This document shows positions 16,560 to 24,679 of a DNA stretch of 64,000 bases, piece after piece (positions within the stretch are counted from its first letter, which is position 1; each line of letters opens with the position of its first letter). The notes under the pieces were generated by a model. That model saw nothing but the letters and a program-made list of their open reading frames with translations. It had not been told where the DNA came from and searched no databases. The stretch is taken from positions 1-64,000 of the forward strand of contig JAZSMO010000016.1 of the NCBI GenBank assembly GCA_045535935.1, read 5' to 3'. Source of the DNA: SVFI01 sp045535935 (lineage in GTDB: Bacteria > Bacillota > Clostridia > Lachnospirales > Lachnospiraceae). The position numbers were made by a program, and so were the translations under genes.

Positions 16560-18383
16560 TTGAATCAATTCAACATAAACGCAAGTCCTGCGCAGCGGGA
16601 GGCGATTACTTTCACGGAAGGGACCATGCTTGTATTGGCTGGTCCCGGAAGCGGAAAAACCCATGTTATATCGCAGCGGATTCGGTATCTCATTGAAAAA
16701 GAAGGGGTCGATCCCAGTCGTATTTTGACAATCACATTTACCAAGGCAGCTGCTCTTGAGATGCAAAGGCGCTGTCAGCAAATTTGTCCGGCTTCAGCCG
16801 TCACAGCTTTCGGAACATTTCATTCCGTATTCTATAAAATCTTAAAATCATCTGAAAAATATCACGATTATTCCATTTTAAAAGAAAATGAAAAAAGAAA
16901 AATACTTCAAAAAATTCTTTCCGGTTATGAGAGTGTATACGACAGTGCATCGAAAGAATGTGAAATATATCTGCAAAAAATAAGTATGCACAAAAATATG
17001 TGGCCACAGCAGCTTCGGGAAATGGAGGAGTTTTTTGAAATAGCGGAGTATTATAAAAAAGCATGCAGAAATATGAAAAAACTTGATTTTGACGATATGC
17101 TTGAGTTAAGTTACGAGTTCTTGGAAGAGGATATAAAAGCAAAAGAACAGTGGCAGAAGAGGTTTGATTATATTCTTGTGGATGAATTTCAGGATGTGAA
17201 CGGACGCCAATATGCACTCACAAAAATATTGGCAGAAAACAACGGGAATCTGTTTGCGGTGGGGGATGATGACCAGGCGATATATTCTTTTCGCGGATCG
17301 AGTCCGCACTATATGCAACAGTTTCTGCGTGATTATCCCGAATGCAGACAGGTTATCTTAAATGAAAATTATCGGTGTGGAAGCCAAATTGTAGATGCTG
17401 CATCCCAATTGATTTCGCACAACAAAAACCGGTTGCAGAAGGATGTGAGAGCAGTAAAGACAATAGAAAATGAAATCCGAATCTGTGAGTTTTCCGACGT
17501 TTCCGAAGAATACAGTTTTATCAGCGAAAGGATAAAAAATACAGCGGATGAAAAAAACATTGCTGTTTTGGTGCGCACAAACTCTTTGGCGGAATATGTG
17601 GCGGAGCAATTATATAAGGTGAACGTTGACTGCGAGATAAAGGAAAAAAGACAATTTTTTTATGATATTCCGGCGATAGAGGATATCATGGCGATTTTAC
17701 GTTTTGTTTTCAAGGGAAGAAAAAGGAGAGATTTTTTGCGGTTCATGAACAAACCGTATCGAGGTATTTTGCGGGAAGATTTGATATCAGAAACCGTGGA
17801 TTTTGTGCAGCTGAAGAAAATTTATGCAAGTTTCGGAGAAATTCTGGCTGCAGTCACTCTTTTGGAAAAACAATGTAAATTTTTGGAGAAGACAGATCCT
17901 TACAGTGGGATTGTTTATATTCTTAACGGAATGGGATTTCGCAGATATATGTCGGAGAAAACAGCCGGGAGCGGCGTGACGGAAAAAGATACGATGTCTG
18001 TCATAGAAGAACTGCTTTCCAGGGCGAAAGAGTTTCAAACGACGGCGAGTTTTCTTGCATTTGTGCAGGAATATCAGGAAGAATGCTGTCAAGTATGCAA
18101 GAATAGCAGAAAAGAGACAAAATCGCATAAAGTTCAGATTATGACTTACCATGCATCAAAGGGGCTGGAGTTTGATTGTGTTTTCCTGCCGCATACAAAG
18201 CGTGGATGCGTTCCGCATGGGAATATGCTGACGACAGATCAGATGGAGGAAGAACGCAGGATGTTTTATGTGGCGATGACGAGAGCAAAAACAGCATTGT
18301 ATCTCACATATGCAAAAGATACAGAGGACAGCGAGGCTTCCGTTTTTCTAAAAGAAATGACAGATGAGGTGATTTGTACTTGA
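16560..18383 (+). CDS. UvrD/PcrA-like ATP-dependent DNA helicase
   Basis: A ~607-residue superfamily 1A helicase. It begins at TTG 16560 (MNQFNINASPAQREAI) behind AAAGGAAG; the open frame before it is the end of gltX in another frame. Motif I is AGPGSGKT (27-34), motif II DEFQD (208-212), motif III DDDQAIYSFRG, motif V near HASKGLEFD and motif VI VAMTRAK. It is shorter than PcrA (~730) and lacks the long 2B/C-terminal extension, so it is a clostridial UvrD-type paralog that probably acts in repair or recombination. The start is 26 bases after gltX. Confidence 0.88.
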   Translation: MNQFNINASPAQREAITFTEGTMLVLAGPGSGKTHVISQRIRYLIEKEGVDPSRILTITFTKAAALEMQRRCQQICPASAVTAFGTFHSVFYKILKSSEKYHDYSILKENEKRKILQKILSGYESVYDSASKECEIYLQKISMHKNMWPQQLREMEEFFEIAEYYKKACRNMKKLDFDDMLELSYEFLEEDIKAKEQWQKRFDYILVDEFQDVNGRQYALTKILAENNGNLFAVGDDDQAIYSFRGSSPHYMQQFLRDYPECRQVILNENYRCGSQIVDAASQLISHNKNRLQKDVRAVKTIENEIRICEFSDVSEEYSFISERIKNTADEKNIAVLVRTNSLAEYVAEQLYKVNVDCEIKEKRQFFYDIPAIEDIMAILRFVFKGRKRRDFLRFMNKPYRGILREDLISETVDFVQLKKIYASFGEILAAVTLLEKQCKFLEKTDPYSGIVYILNGMGFRRYMSEKTAGSGVTEKDTMSVIEELLSRAKEFQTTASFLAFVQEYQEECCQVCKNSRKETKSHKVQIMTYHASKGLEFDCVFLPHTKRGCVPHGNMLTTDQMEEERRMFYVAMTRAKTALYLTYAKDTEDSEASVFLKEMTDEVICT

Positions 18384-18439
18384 AAAAAGGAGTCGTAAAT
18401 TGTACCATAAGATAGACGAAAAAAGAGAGGACAGAACTT

Positions 18440-19501
18440 ATGAAAAAGGAAAGAGTAAGTGTATATGATTGGCTCAGACTGATTGCAACTGTGCTTGTCG
18501 TGATCGGTCACAGCAGATATATCGGAATGGAGGCGACAAACGGCGGTGTCTATTATGTGATGCCGGAGTTTACCCATCCTGCGTTCTATTCTTATATTGT
18601 GTCGTTTTTCGGACTGATGGTGAGCTACATATACAGTTTTCATATGCCTTTGTTTTTCTTTTTGTCAGGAGCAGTTCTTCGGCTGAAACCGCTCAAATCG
18701 TATGATGTGTTTTGTGCTGACAAGATAAAAAGACTGATTGTTCCATATTTTGCAGTCGGTTTTCTGTTTATGCTGCCCGTCAAATATTTCGCATCCTTCT
18801 ACACAAAGGAGGGGTTGCATTTGGCATACAGGAATTTTTATACCGGTGCGGATAGCGGTCATTTATGGTTTTTGACGGCATTGTTTTGGTGCATGCTGGT
18901 CTTTGTCCTGATAAAAAAGACTTTGGAACGTTTTTCGGTAAAAAGTGAAGGGCTGCTACTCCTGATATGTATGGCGTTACAAATGTCTGCAGAGGTGATA
19001 CCGTTTGACATACTTGCTTTCAGACAGGGGATTGGATATATCGGATGGTTCGGACTCGGATATTTCTTTGAAAAAATCAGAAAAGAAAAGTTGAAAGATT
19101 TGTCTGCAATAAAAAAAATAGCCGCTTTTTTAGTTGCGGGAATTTTGTTTGTACTCAATATAAAAGTAGGAATCTTTGACGATACCATGAATGTGATATG
19201 TGGCTGTCTTTTTGCTTATTTTACTGCAGAATTCTGTGTATTGCTTTTTGGCAGATTAGAAAATACAGGCGTATATCGAGTGGTTATGAGAAATTTGTTT
19301 GCAGTATATCTGTTTCATGATCCGCTGGAATATGTGATTCTCAGAATTTTCATGACAACGACATATCTGGCATCGGCATGGGGATGTTATTTATATCTGT
19401 TTCTTCGTATCATAGGTGTGATTGTGGTATCTGTTTTGATCGGAGAAATTTTGAGAGTGCTGAGTCGTTTTGTTAAGAAAACCTGTAGCGTGAAACATTA
19501 G
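18440..19501 (+). CDS. Acyltransferase 3 family membrane protein
   Basis: A 353-residue integral membrane acyltransferase with about ten helices. It opens with VYDWLRLIATVLVVIGHS, which places the catalytic His of the family at the end of the first helix, and later has PLFFFLSG and LWFLTALFWCML. Members move acyl groups from the cytoplasm onto surface sugars or lipids. The acceptor is unknown. GAGAGGA is the ribosome site. It is convergent with the DUF1292 gene. Confidence 0.85.
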   Translation: MKKERVSVYDWLRLIATVLVVIGHSRYIGMEATNGGVYYVMPEFTHPAFYSYIVSFFGLMVSYIYSFHMPLFFFLSGAVLRLKPLKSYDVFCADKIKRLIVPYFAVGFLFMLPVKYFASFYTKEGLHLAYRNFYTGADSGHLWFLTALFWCMLVFVLIKKTLERFSVKSEGLLLLICMALQMSAEVIPFDILAFRQGIGYIGWFGLGYFFEKIRKEKLKDLSAIKKIAAFLVAGILFVLNIKVGIFDDTMNVICGCLFAYFTAEFCVLLFGRLENTGVYRVVMRNLFAVYLFHDPLEYVILRIFMTTTYLASAWGCYLYLFLRIIGVIVVSVLIGEILRVLSRFVKKTCSVKH

Positions 19502-19503
19502 AA

Positions 19504-19531
19504 GATGAACTGATCGTCAGATCAGTTCATC
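19504..19531. terminator. Perfect 12-base inverted repeat between convergent genes
   Basis: GATGAACTGATC (19504-19515) and GATCAGTTCATC (19520-19531) with a four-base loop. It overlaps the last codons and stop of the minus-strand DUF1292 gene. No T-run follows on either strand, so termination is plausible but not certain. Confidence 0.5.
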
Positions 19532-19840
19532 AAACTCCGCATTGTCCAAATATTCATCAAAAGCATCGGAGACAGCCTCGTATTCGGCTTCATCGTCAAT
19601 AAAGAACAATTCCGGTTCGATATTCGGATCATTTTCGTCTTCTTTATATCCGTAAATCCATACTTCCCCGTCTGTATTTTCGCCGTTTTCATCAAGCGGA
19701 AGAAGAACGATATAGTCTTTTTCTTCTACTGACAGAATGGTGATAACGGCACAGGTTACTTCCACACCGTTGTCAAGTGTCATGGTTACGGTCATTTCTT
19801 CATCATATTCTTCACTTTGGATAAGGTTCTTTTTGCTCAT
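19517..19840 (-). CDS. DUF1292 family protein (YrzB-like)
   Basis: A 107-residue very acidic protein of the DUF1292 family, marked by TVTMTLDNGVEVTCAVI, YIVLLPLDE and VWIYGY. Its Bacillus relative is YrzB, whose function is unknown; members often lie near mutator and Holliday-junction genes, which is not the case here. I start at the ATG whose complement is 19838-19840, seven bases behind AAAAGGAG; the ATG six bases upstream (19844-19846) is too close to that site. Confidence 0.85.
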   Translation of the reverse strand: MSKKNLIQSEEYDEEMTVTMTLDNGVEVTCAVITILSVEEKDYIVLLPLDENGENTDGEVWIYGYKEDENDPNIEPELFFIDDEAEYEAVSDAFDEYLDNAEFDELI

Positions 19841-20001
19841 CTTCATGCTCCTTTTGCGTAAGTTTGTTATTTTTCTGCTCTTTTGTAATATTAGCATGTT
19901 TTACGATAGAAGGAAAGAGACAGTTTTGTTTCCATTATGTACAAAATAAATATAAAAATTGGGAAAATTTGCCGAAAAACCATTGAATTGAATGCAAAAT
20001 A

Positions 20002-20030
20002 TTGACAATTTGCACAAAAATGTATACAAT
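20002..20030 (+). promoter_or_regulatory. Sigma-A promoter of the Sir2-like gene
   Basis: TTGACA (20002-20007), 17-base spacer, TACAAT (20025-20030). The start codon lies at 20052 behind AAAAGGGGAT. The rest of 19841-20051 holds no gene. Confidence 0.8.
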
Positions 20031-20051
20031 ATTCGAAAAGGGGATGATTTT

Positions 20052-20819
20052 ATGACAAGACAGGTTGATATTGCAGAAAAATGGACATTAGAAGAAAAAT
20101 TGGAATATACCAAAAGAGTGATTATGCAATCGGACAATGTGGTATGTCTTTCGGGAATCGGTGTTGTGATGGAGTGTGGAGCACTTAATTTTAACAGGGA
20201 TGATGTGGCATATCGCATAGAAGAAGAATATGACAGATGTCCGGAAGAAATCATGTCCTCGGTGTTTTATAATGTTCGAATGAAACAGTTCTATGATTTT
20301 TATAAAACGGAGCTCTTAAATACGAAACTGACTCCGACGGCGACTTATGAGGCGTTGCGTAAGCTTCAGGAGATTGACAAACTGAAAGCATGTATTACTT
20401 ACAATATTTACGGTTTGGCAGGACAGCAGGGAATAGAAAATGTGTATGAATTAGACGGTTCGATACATAATAATTGGTGTAGCAAATGCGGTAAAACATT
20501 TCCGATGGAGTATCTGCGGGATTATGATGGTGTTCCGGCCTGCGACGCATGTAAAGGGCCGATTCGTCCCGGAATCCGTTTGCATGGTGAGCGTATGCGT
20601 AATGACCTTCTTACGAAAGCTGCCAATGCCTGCGCCGCTGCGGATGTGCTTCTCGTGTTAGGAACCAATCTTTTTGATGATATGGTACAGTTTGCGGTCA
20701 ATCATTATCAGGGGGACAAGCTGATTCTCGTGACAAAGCATAAACATTTTACGGATAAGGCCGCAGATATCGTGATTCATGAGTATGTAAAAGAAATTCT
20801 TCCTAAGATTGTGCCATAA
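20052..20819 (+). CDS. Sir2-like protein, probable pseudoenzyme
   Basis: A 255-residue protein with the sirtuin layout: Rossmann start, zinc module with Cys143, Cys146, Cys164 and Cys167 (CSKC...CDAC), RPGIRLHGE, and LVLGTNL. True sirtuins need GAGIS, a PDFR loop, QNID and a catalytic His. Here the corresponding segments are SGIGVV (34-39), LNFN (45-48), YNIYGLA (117-123) and ELDG (133-136), so the His is Asp135 and the QNID Asp is Tyr120. NAD-dependent deacylation is therefore unlikely, though fold and zinc site persist. It has its own strong promoter and lies 51 bases before an equally degenerate GlgX-like gene. Confidence 0.8.
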   Translation: MTRQVDIAEKWTLEEKLEYTKRVIMQSDNVVCLSGIGVVMECGALNFNRDDVAYRIEEEYDRCPEEIMSSVFYNVRMKQFYDFYKTELLNTKLTPTATYEALRKLQEIDKLKACITYNIYGLAGQQGIENVYELDGSIHNNWCSKCGKTFPMEYLRDYDGVPACDACKGPIRPGIRLHGERMRNDLLTKAANACAAADVLLVLGTNLFDDMVQFAVNHYQGDKLILVTKHKHFTDKAADIVIHEYVKEILPKIVP

Positions 20820-20870
20820 ACTATTTTGTGGTACAATAGTGCCAGAATTTTTTACGTTCAGGGAGAAAAT

Positions 20871-22820
20871 ATGAATTCAAATTATAGCACGAAACTTGGT
20901 TATCCATATCCGATGGGAGTTACTGCCCGGGAGGGCGTTTTCAATATAGTTGTTGAGTTTCCGCACAGTCCGAAAGTGGCTTGTGGTATCATTTTGTATA
21001 CCCAAAGTCATGAGACTATGCGGATTCCTTTTTGTGAAAATTATCGCATCGGGAATCTGTACTGTGTACGCTTGGAAGGAATCCGGATCAAACAATTTAA
21101 ATACGTTTTCTTTATTGATGATGAGATCTTTTGTGATCCATATGCGAAAGTGATTTCCGGTCGTGAGAAATGGGGAAAAGCTATCGGGGAAAAACCGTTG
21201 CTTCATGGAGTTATTTCTGCCGGAGAGAGTGAATTTGATTGGGAGAATGATAAACCTCTCGGTATTTTATATGAAGATTCCATTATATACAGTCTTCACG
21301 TGCGCGGATTTACAAAGCATTCGTCATCCGGTGTCAAACATAAAGGAACCTTTGAAGGGCTTACTGAGAAGATAGATTATTTAAAAGATTTGGGCATTAC
21401 TGCCGTAGAGTGTATGCCGTTTTATGAATTTAATGAAATCATTTATAATCCGGCTTACACCACGTTTGATGTGCAGCGCCTTCCGTTTATGGAAGAAAAA
21501 AATATATGGGAATATCGTCTCAATTATTGGGGCTTTTCGGATAAGGACAATTTTTATTTTGCTCCGAAATATTCCTATGGAGCGGGAAATAATCCGATTC
21601 TGTCCTGCAAAAAGATGATTCGTTGTCTGCATCAGAACGGGATAGAATGTATCATGCAGATGTACTTCTCAAAGTATCATACACCGGGATTTGTTTTGGA
21701 TGTGCTTAGGTTCTGGGTGATGGAATATCATATAGACGGATTCCATCTGATGGGGATTTCGCTTCCGATGGAATTGATCGGACAGGATCCGATACTGAAG
21801 CGCACGAAGATTTATTGTGAAACAACATGTACAGAAAAGATTTATGACAGTGTGACCGGAGTACCTGAATTTAAGAATATCGGTTGCTATAGAGAAGATT
21901 TTCGATCTGACAGCCGTAAGTTCTTAAAAGGTGATGAGGATATGCTTGCCCGGATGGGAACCTATATCAAGGAAAACAGTCCGTTGGAAGCGCAGGTTCA
22001 TCATATTACGGATTATAGAGGATTTACTCTTTTGGATCTGGTATCCTACGACAGAAAGCATAATGAAGATAACGGGGAAGAAAACCGTGACGGAAGTGAT
22101 TACAATTACAGCTGGAACTGTGGGGTAGAAGGTCCGTCGCGCAAGAAAAATATTCAATCTCTGCGCCTTTCCCAGAGAAAAAATGCGTTGTCATTTTTGA
22201 TGCTGTCACAGGCCACCCCACTTCTTATGGCGGGAGATGAATTCGGACATTCCAAGGGAGGAAACAATAACGCATATTGTCAGGACAATAAAGTAAACTG
22301 GCTCAATTGGAATTATGATAAATCGGGCAAAGAACTTTATGATTTTACTAAAATGCTCATTGCATTCCGGAAGAGTCATCCGATTCTTCACAGCAAAAAG
22401 ATGTTGCGTGCCATGGATTATGAGTCGCATGGTTATCCGGATATTTCATATCACGGGGAACAGGCGTGGTATGCGCAGTTCGAAAACTATAACCGCCATC
22501 TGGGTGTGATGTATTGCGGCTTATATGAAAAAAAGGCAGATAAATCGCCGGATGATTTTATTTATATCGCTTACAACATGCATTGGATTACGCACGAATT
22601 TGCGCTTCCGATTCTCCCTCAGTCCCATGATTGGGAGATTGTGTACGGAACACGGCTTCATGAGGAGGATAGACAGGCCGGTGAACTGCTTTTTGAAGAA
22701 GGGGAAGAACAAAAGAAAGTGACGGTTGCACCTCGAAGTGTATTGGTGCTTATAGGTAAGCGGGCTTCTATATCTGCTAAACAGGCAAAGGATTTAACAA
22801 AGAAGAAAGAAGACAAGTAA
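20871..22820 (+). CDS. GlgX/isoamylase-like GH13 protein lacking catalytic residues
   Basis: A 649-residue protein that aligns end to end with glycogen debranching enzymes: an N-terminal CBM48-like domain (10-110), a TIM barrel with YSLHVRGFTKH, the GlgX block DLVSYDRKHNEDNGE / NYSWNCGVEG, and GDEFGHSKGGNNNAYCQDN. The four GH13 regions are broken: region I has Gln263, Ser267 and Lys268 where Asp, Asn and His belong; region II reads DGFHLMG with His292 for Arg and Met294 for the nucleophile Asp; region IV has Tyr382-Arg383 for His-Asp. Glu317 alone may remain. It should bind glucan rather than cut it. Start 20871 follows GGGAGA; it is 51 bases from the Sir2-like gene. Confidence 0.85.
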   Translation: MNSNYSTKLGYPYPMGVTAREGVFNIVVEFPHSPKVACGIILYTQSHETMRIPFCENYRIGNLYCVRLEGIRIKQFKYVFFIDDEIFCDPYAKVISGREKWGKAIGEKPLLHGVISAGESEFDWENDKPLGILYEDSIIYSLHVRGFTKHSSSGVKHKGTFEGLTEKIDYLKDLGITAVECMPFYEFNEIIYNPAYTTFDVQRLPFMEEKNIWEYRLNYWGFSDKDNFYFAPKYSYGAGNNPILSCKKMIRCLHQNGIECIMQMYFSKYHTPGFVLDVLRFWVMEYHIDGFHLMGISLPMELIGQDPILKRTKIYCETTCTEKIYDSVTGVPEFKNIGCYREDFRSDSRKFLKGDEDMLARMGTYIKENSPLEAQVHHITDYRGFTLLDLVSYDRKHNEDNGEENRDGSDYNYSWNCGVEGPSRKKNIQSLRLSQRKNALSFLMLSQATPLLMAGDEFGHSKGGNNNAYCQDNKVNWLNWNYDKSGKELYDFTKMLIAFRKSHPILHSKKMLRAMDYESHGYPDISYHGEQAWYAQFENYNRHLGVMYCGLYEKKADKSPDDFIYIAYNMHWITHEFALPILPQSHDWEIVYGTRLHEEDRQAGELLFEEGEEQKKVTVAPRSVLVLIGKRASISAKQAKDLTKKKEDK

Positions 22821-22823
22821 TCA

Positions 22824-23369
22824 ATGAATCCAATCAAGCATTTTAAAACAATCACATATCACAAATATCTTGTTATGCAGGGCTGTTTTAAGGTCGGACT
22901 GTATTGGCAGGGGCTGACGCACGACCTGTCCAAATATATGCCTTCCGAGTTTCTGGTCGGAGCAAAGTACTACCAGGGAGACCGTAGCCCAAACAATGCA
23001 GAGCGTGAAGCAAAAGGTTATTCTTCCGCATGGCTGCATCACAAGGGGAGAAACAAGCATCACTATGAATACTGGATTGATTACAGTATGAAAGACATTG
23101 AGGGCGGAATGCGTCCGGCGCCTATGCCGGTGCGATACGTCGTGGAGATGTTTATGGACCGGGTGGCGGCGAGCAAGGTTTACAATAAAGAGCAATATAG
23201 AGATTCGGATCCTTTGGCATATTTTTTGAAAGGAAAAAATCAGGATTTGCTTCATCCGAAAACGAGAAAACAGCTTGAAATTTTGTTGCGTATGCTTGCA
23301 AAAAGAGGCGAGACAGAAACGTTTGTCTACATTCGAAAACGCATTTTGAAAAAATCGTATATATTATAG
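22824..23369 (+). CDS. DUF5662 family protein
   Basis: A 181-residue soluble protein with a His-rich helical core: TYHKYLVMQGC, GLTHDLSKYMPSEF (HD-like pair), a long insert, then WLHHKGRNKHHYEYW. The HD and HH clusters suggest a metal-dependent phosphohydrolase-like fold, as in DUF5662 proteins of clostridia, but no activity is known for the family. It starts three bases after the GlgX-like stop, so the two are co-transcribed; together with the Sir2-like gene it forms a three-gene unit. Confidence 0.75.
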   Translation: MNPIKHFKTITYHKYLVMQGCFKVGLYWQGLTHDLSKYMPSEFLVGAKYYQGDRSPNNAEREAKGYSSAWLHHKGRNKHHYEYWIDYSMKDIEGGMRPAPMPVRYVVEMFMDRVAASKVYNKEQYRDSDPLAYFLKGKNQDLLHPKTRKQLEILLRMLAKRGETETFVYIRKRILKKSYIL

Positions 23370-23394
23370 TGCGGTGTATCAGGAACCAATCAGG

Positions 23395-23434
23395 AACCTC
23401 CTTCATATTCTAATGGAAAGAAGGAGGTTTTATT
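23395..23434 (+). promoter_or_regulatory. Hairpin that hides the ribosome site of the Cys-rich gene
   Basis: AACCTCCTTC (23395-23404) pairs perfectly with GAAGGAGGTT (23420-23429), loop of 15 bases. The right arm contains the Shine-Dalgarno AAGGAGG, five to eight bases before ATG 23435, and is followed by TTATT. It could end the upstream transcript or control translation of the small gene. Confidence 0.6.
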
Positions 23435-23725
23435 ATGAACTGTTTATGGATTTTAGTGTTACTTTGCTGCTGTAATCACAATGGCAGGCAGGAATGGGGA
23501 TGCAATACATGTGGCAGACAGGAATGCGACTGCAACTGCAACACATGCGACAGGCCGGTAATTATGCCTCGCGCCAATGAGAGACGCGGATATGACTGTG
23601 ATTATCCGTCAGCACCTTTTGCCCCGGAAAGAGATTGCGAATGTAGAGAAAGAGAGAAAGAAAGAGAGAGAGAACGAGGCTGCGAATGCAGAGCGACAGA
23701 GATGGAGCCTCAGCAGGAAGTGTAA
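23435..23725 (+). CDS. Small Cys-rich, Arg/Glu-rich protein
   Basis: A 96-residue protein with no family I recognise. The first 12 residues are hydrophobic and end in three cysteines (LLCCC); then come CNTCGRQECDCNCNTC, a proline-containing middle, and a charged tail of alternating Arg/Glu with two Cys pairs (CECR) caused by a GAGAGA-rich stretch at 23648-23683. There are about 14 cysteines in total, suggesting metal binding or disulfides. AAGGAGG is strong but can be sequestered by the hairpin just upstream. The gene is followed by a convergent rluA. Confidence 0.6.
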   Translation: MNCLWILVLLCCCNHNGRQEWGCNTCGRQECDCNCNTCDRPVIMPRANERRGYDCDYPSAPFAPERDCECREREKERERERGCECRATEMEPQQEV

Positions 23726-23751
23726 CCGATAGGAGAAGCGCATAGAAAGAT

Positions 23752-23779
23752 AAAAAGAGCAGGCTATAACAGCCTGCTC
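23752..23779 (-). terminator. Terminator of rluA on the minus strand
   Basis: GAGCAGGCT (23757-23765) and AGCCTGCTC (23771-23779); on the minus strand the stem is followed by five T (AAAAA at 23752-23756). The rluA stop lies within it. Confidence 0.85.
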
Positions 23780-24654
23780 ATATCATTTGGCAATTCTGAC
23801 TCAAATTTCATTTCCTTTCCGGTGATCGGATGCATAAACTGCAGGCGGTAGGAATGAAGCGCCTGACGAGATATCCGGCTGCAGTCGGAAGGATATAACG
23901 TGTCACCAATCAGTGGGTGACCGGTATATTGCATGTGGACACGAATCTGATGGGTGCGTCCTGTCTCCAGATGGATGGACAGAAGACTATAAGGGAAAGT
24001 CTTCGAACTGCGGATTACTTCATAATGGGTGACTGCCCGTTCGCCGGATGCAAAATTTACCTCGCGCTCAATAATGGAGGCACCTTTTCGAGCAATCGGA
24101 GCATCGATGGTTCCGGTCTTATTTTCGAAGACACCTTCTACCAACGCCAGATACGTGCGGTGAATCTGTCTGTTTTGCATCTGCATGGACAAAATACCTG
24201 CACTGATTCCGTGTTTTGCTAAAAGAACCAGACCTGTTGTATCGCGGTCCAGGCGATTGATACAGCGGAAGGTAAATGTTTCACCTTTTTCTTTGTAATA
24301 ATGCATAAGCGCATTGGCGAGAGTGTGGGTATAATGATTTATGGACGGATGTACCGGCATATCACATGGCTTATTCACCACGATGATATCTTCATCCTCA
24401 TAAACGATGTCCAGAGCAATGTTTGTCGGAACAATGTTTTCGCTGGAGATATTTTCTTCGTAACAGATCGTCAGAAGATCGCCCTGTTGCAGCGAATAGG
24501 TTACGTGCTCCCAGTTTCCGTTCACCAGAATGCTTTTCGGGATTTTTTTTAAGGCTACCACATTCGAAGATGAGTAGCCTTTGTTTTTTAAAAATTGTAA
24601 AATTGTCAGTCCGCAGTCATCCTGCGAAATTTCATAACAGAGAGTTCGTTTCAT
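23764..24654 (-). CDS. RluA family rRNA/tRNA pseudouridine synthase
   Basis: A 296-residue pseudouridine synthase. An N-terminal S4-like segment (GLTILQFLKNKGYSS...SILVNG) precedes the catalytic domain, where the signature INRLDRDTTGLVLLAK carries the catalytic Asp, and ETGRTHQIRVHMQ follows. It converts a uridine to pseudouridine in rRNA or tRNA; which of RluC/RluD-type sites is not clear. Its start is 25 bases downstream of the potD stop, so it may be read with the polyamine operon, and a terminator closes it. Confidence 0.9.
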   Translation of the reverse strand: MKRTLCYEISQDDCGLTILQFLKNKGYSSSNVVALKKIPKSILVNGNWEHVTYSLQQGDLLTICYEENISSENIVPTNIALDIVYEDEDIIVVNKPCDMPVHPSINHYTHTLANALMHYYKEKGETFTFRCINRLDRDTTGLVLLAKHGISAGILSMQMQNRQIHRTYLALVEGVFENKTGTIDAPIARKGASIIEREVNFASGERAVTHYEVIRSSKTFPYSLLSIHLETGRTHQIRVHMQYTGHPLIGDTLYPSDCSRISRQALHSYRLQFMHPITGKEMKFESELPNDMSRLL

Positions 24655-24679
24655 AGTATCCTCTGAATCGCCGTTATCG

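Noticed and set aside
23648..23683. GAGAGA-rich tract taken as a simple sequence repeat
   Set aside because: It is read in frame as the Arg/Glu-rich tail of the Cys-rich protein and has no other sign of being a separate element.
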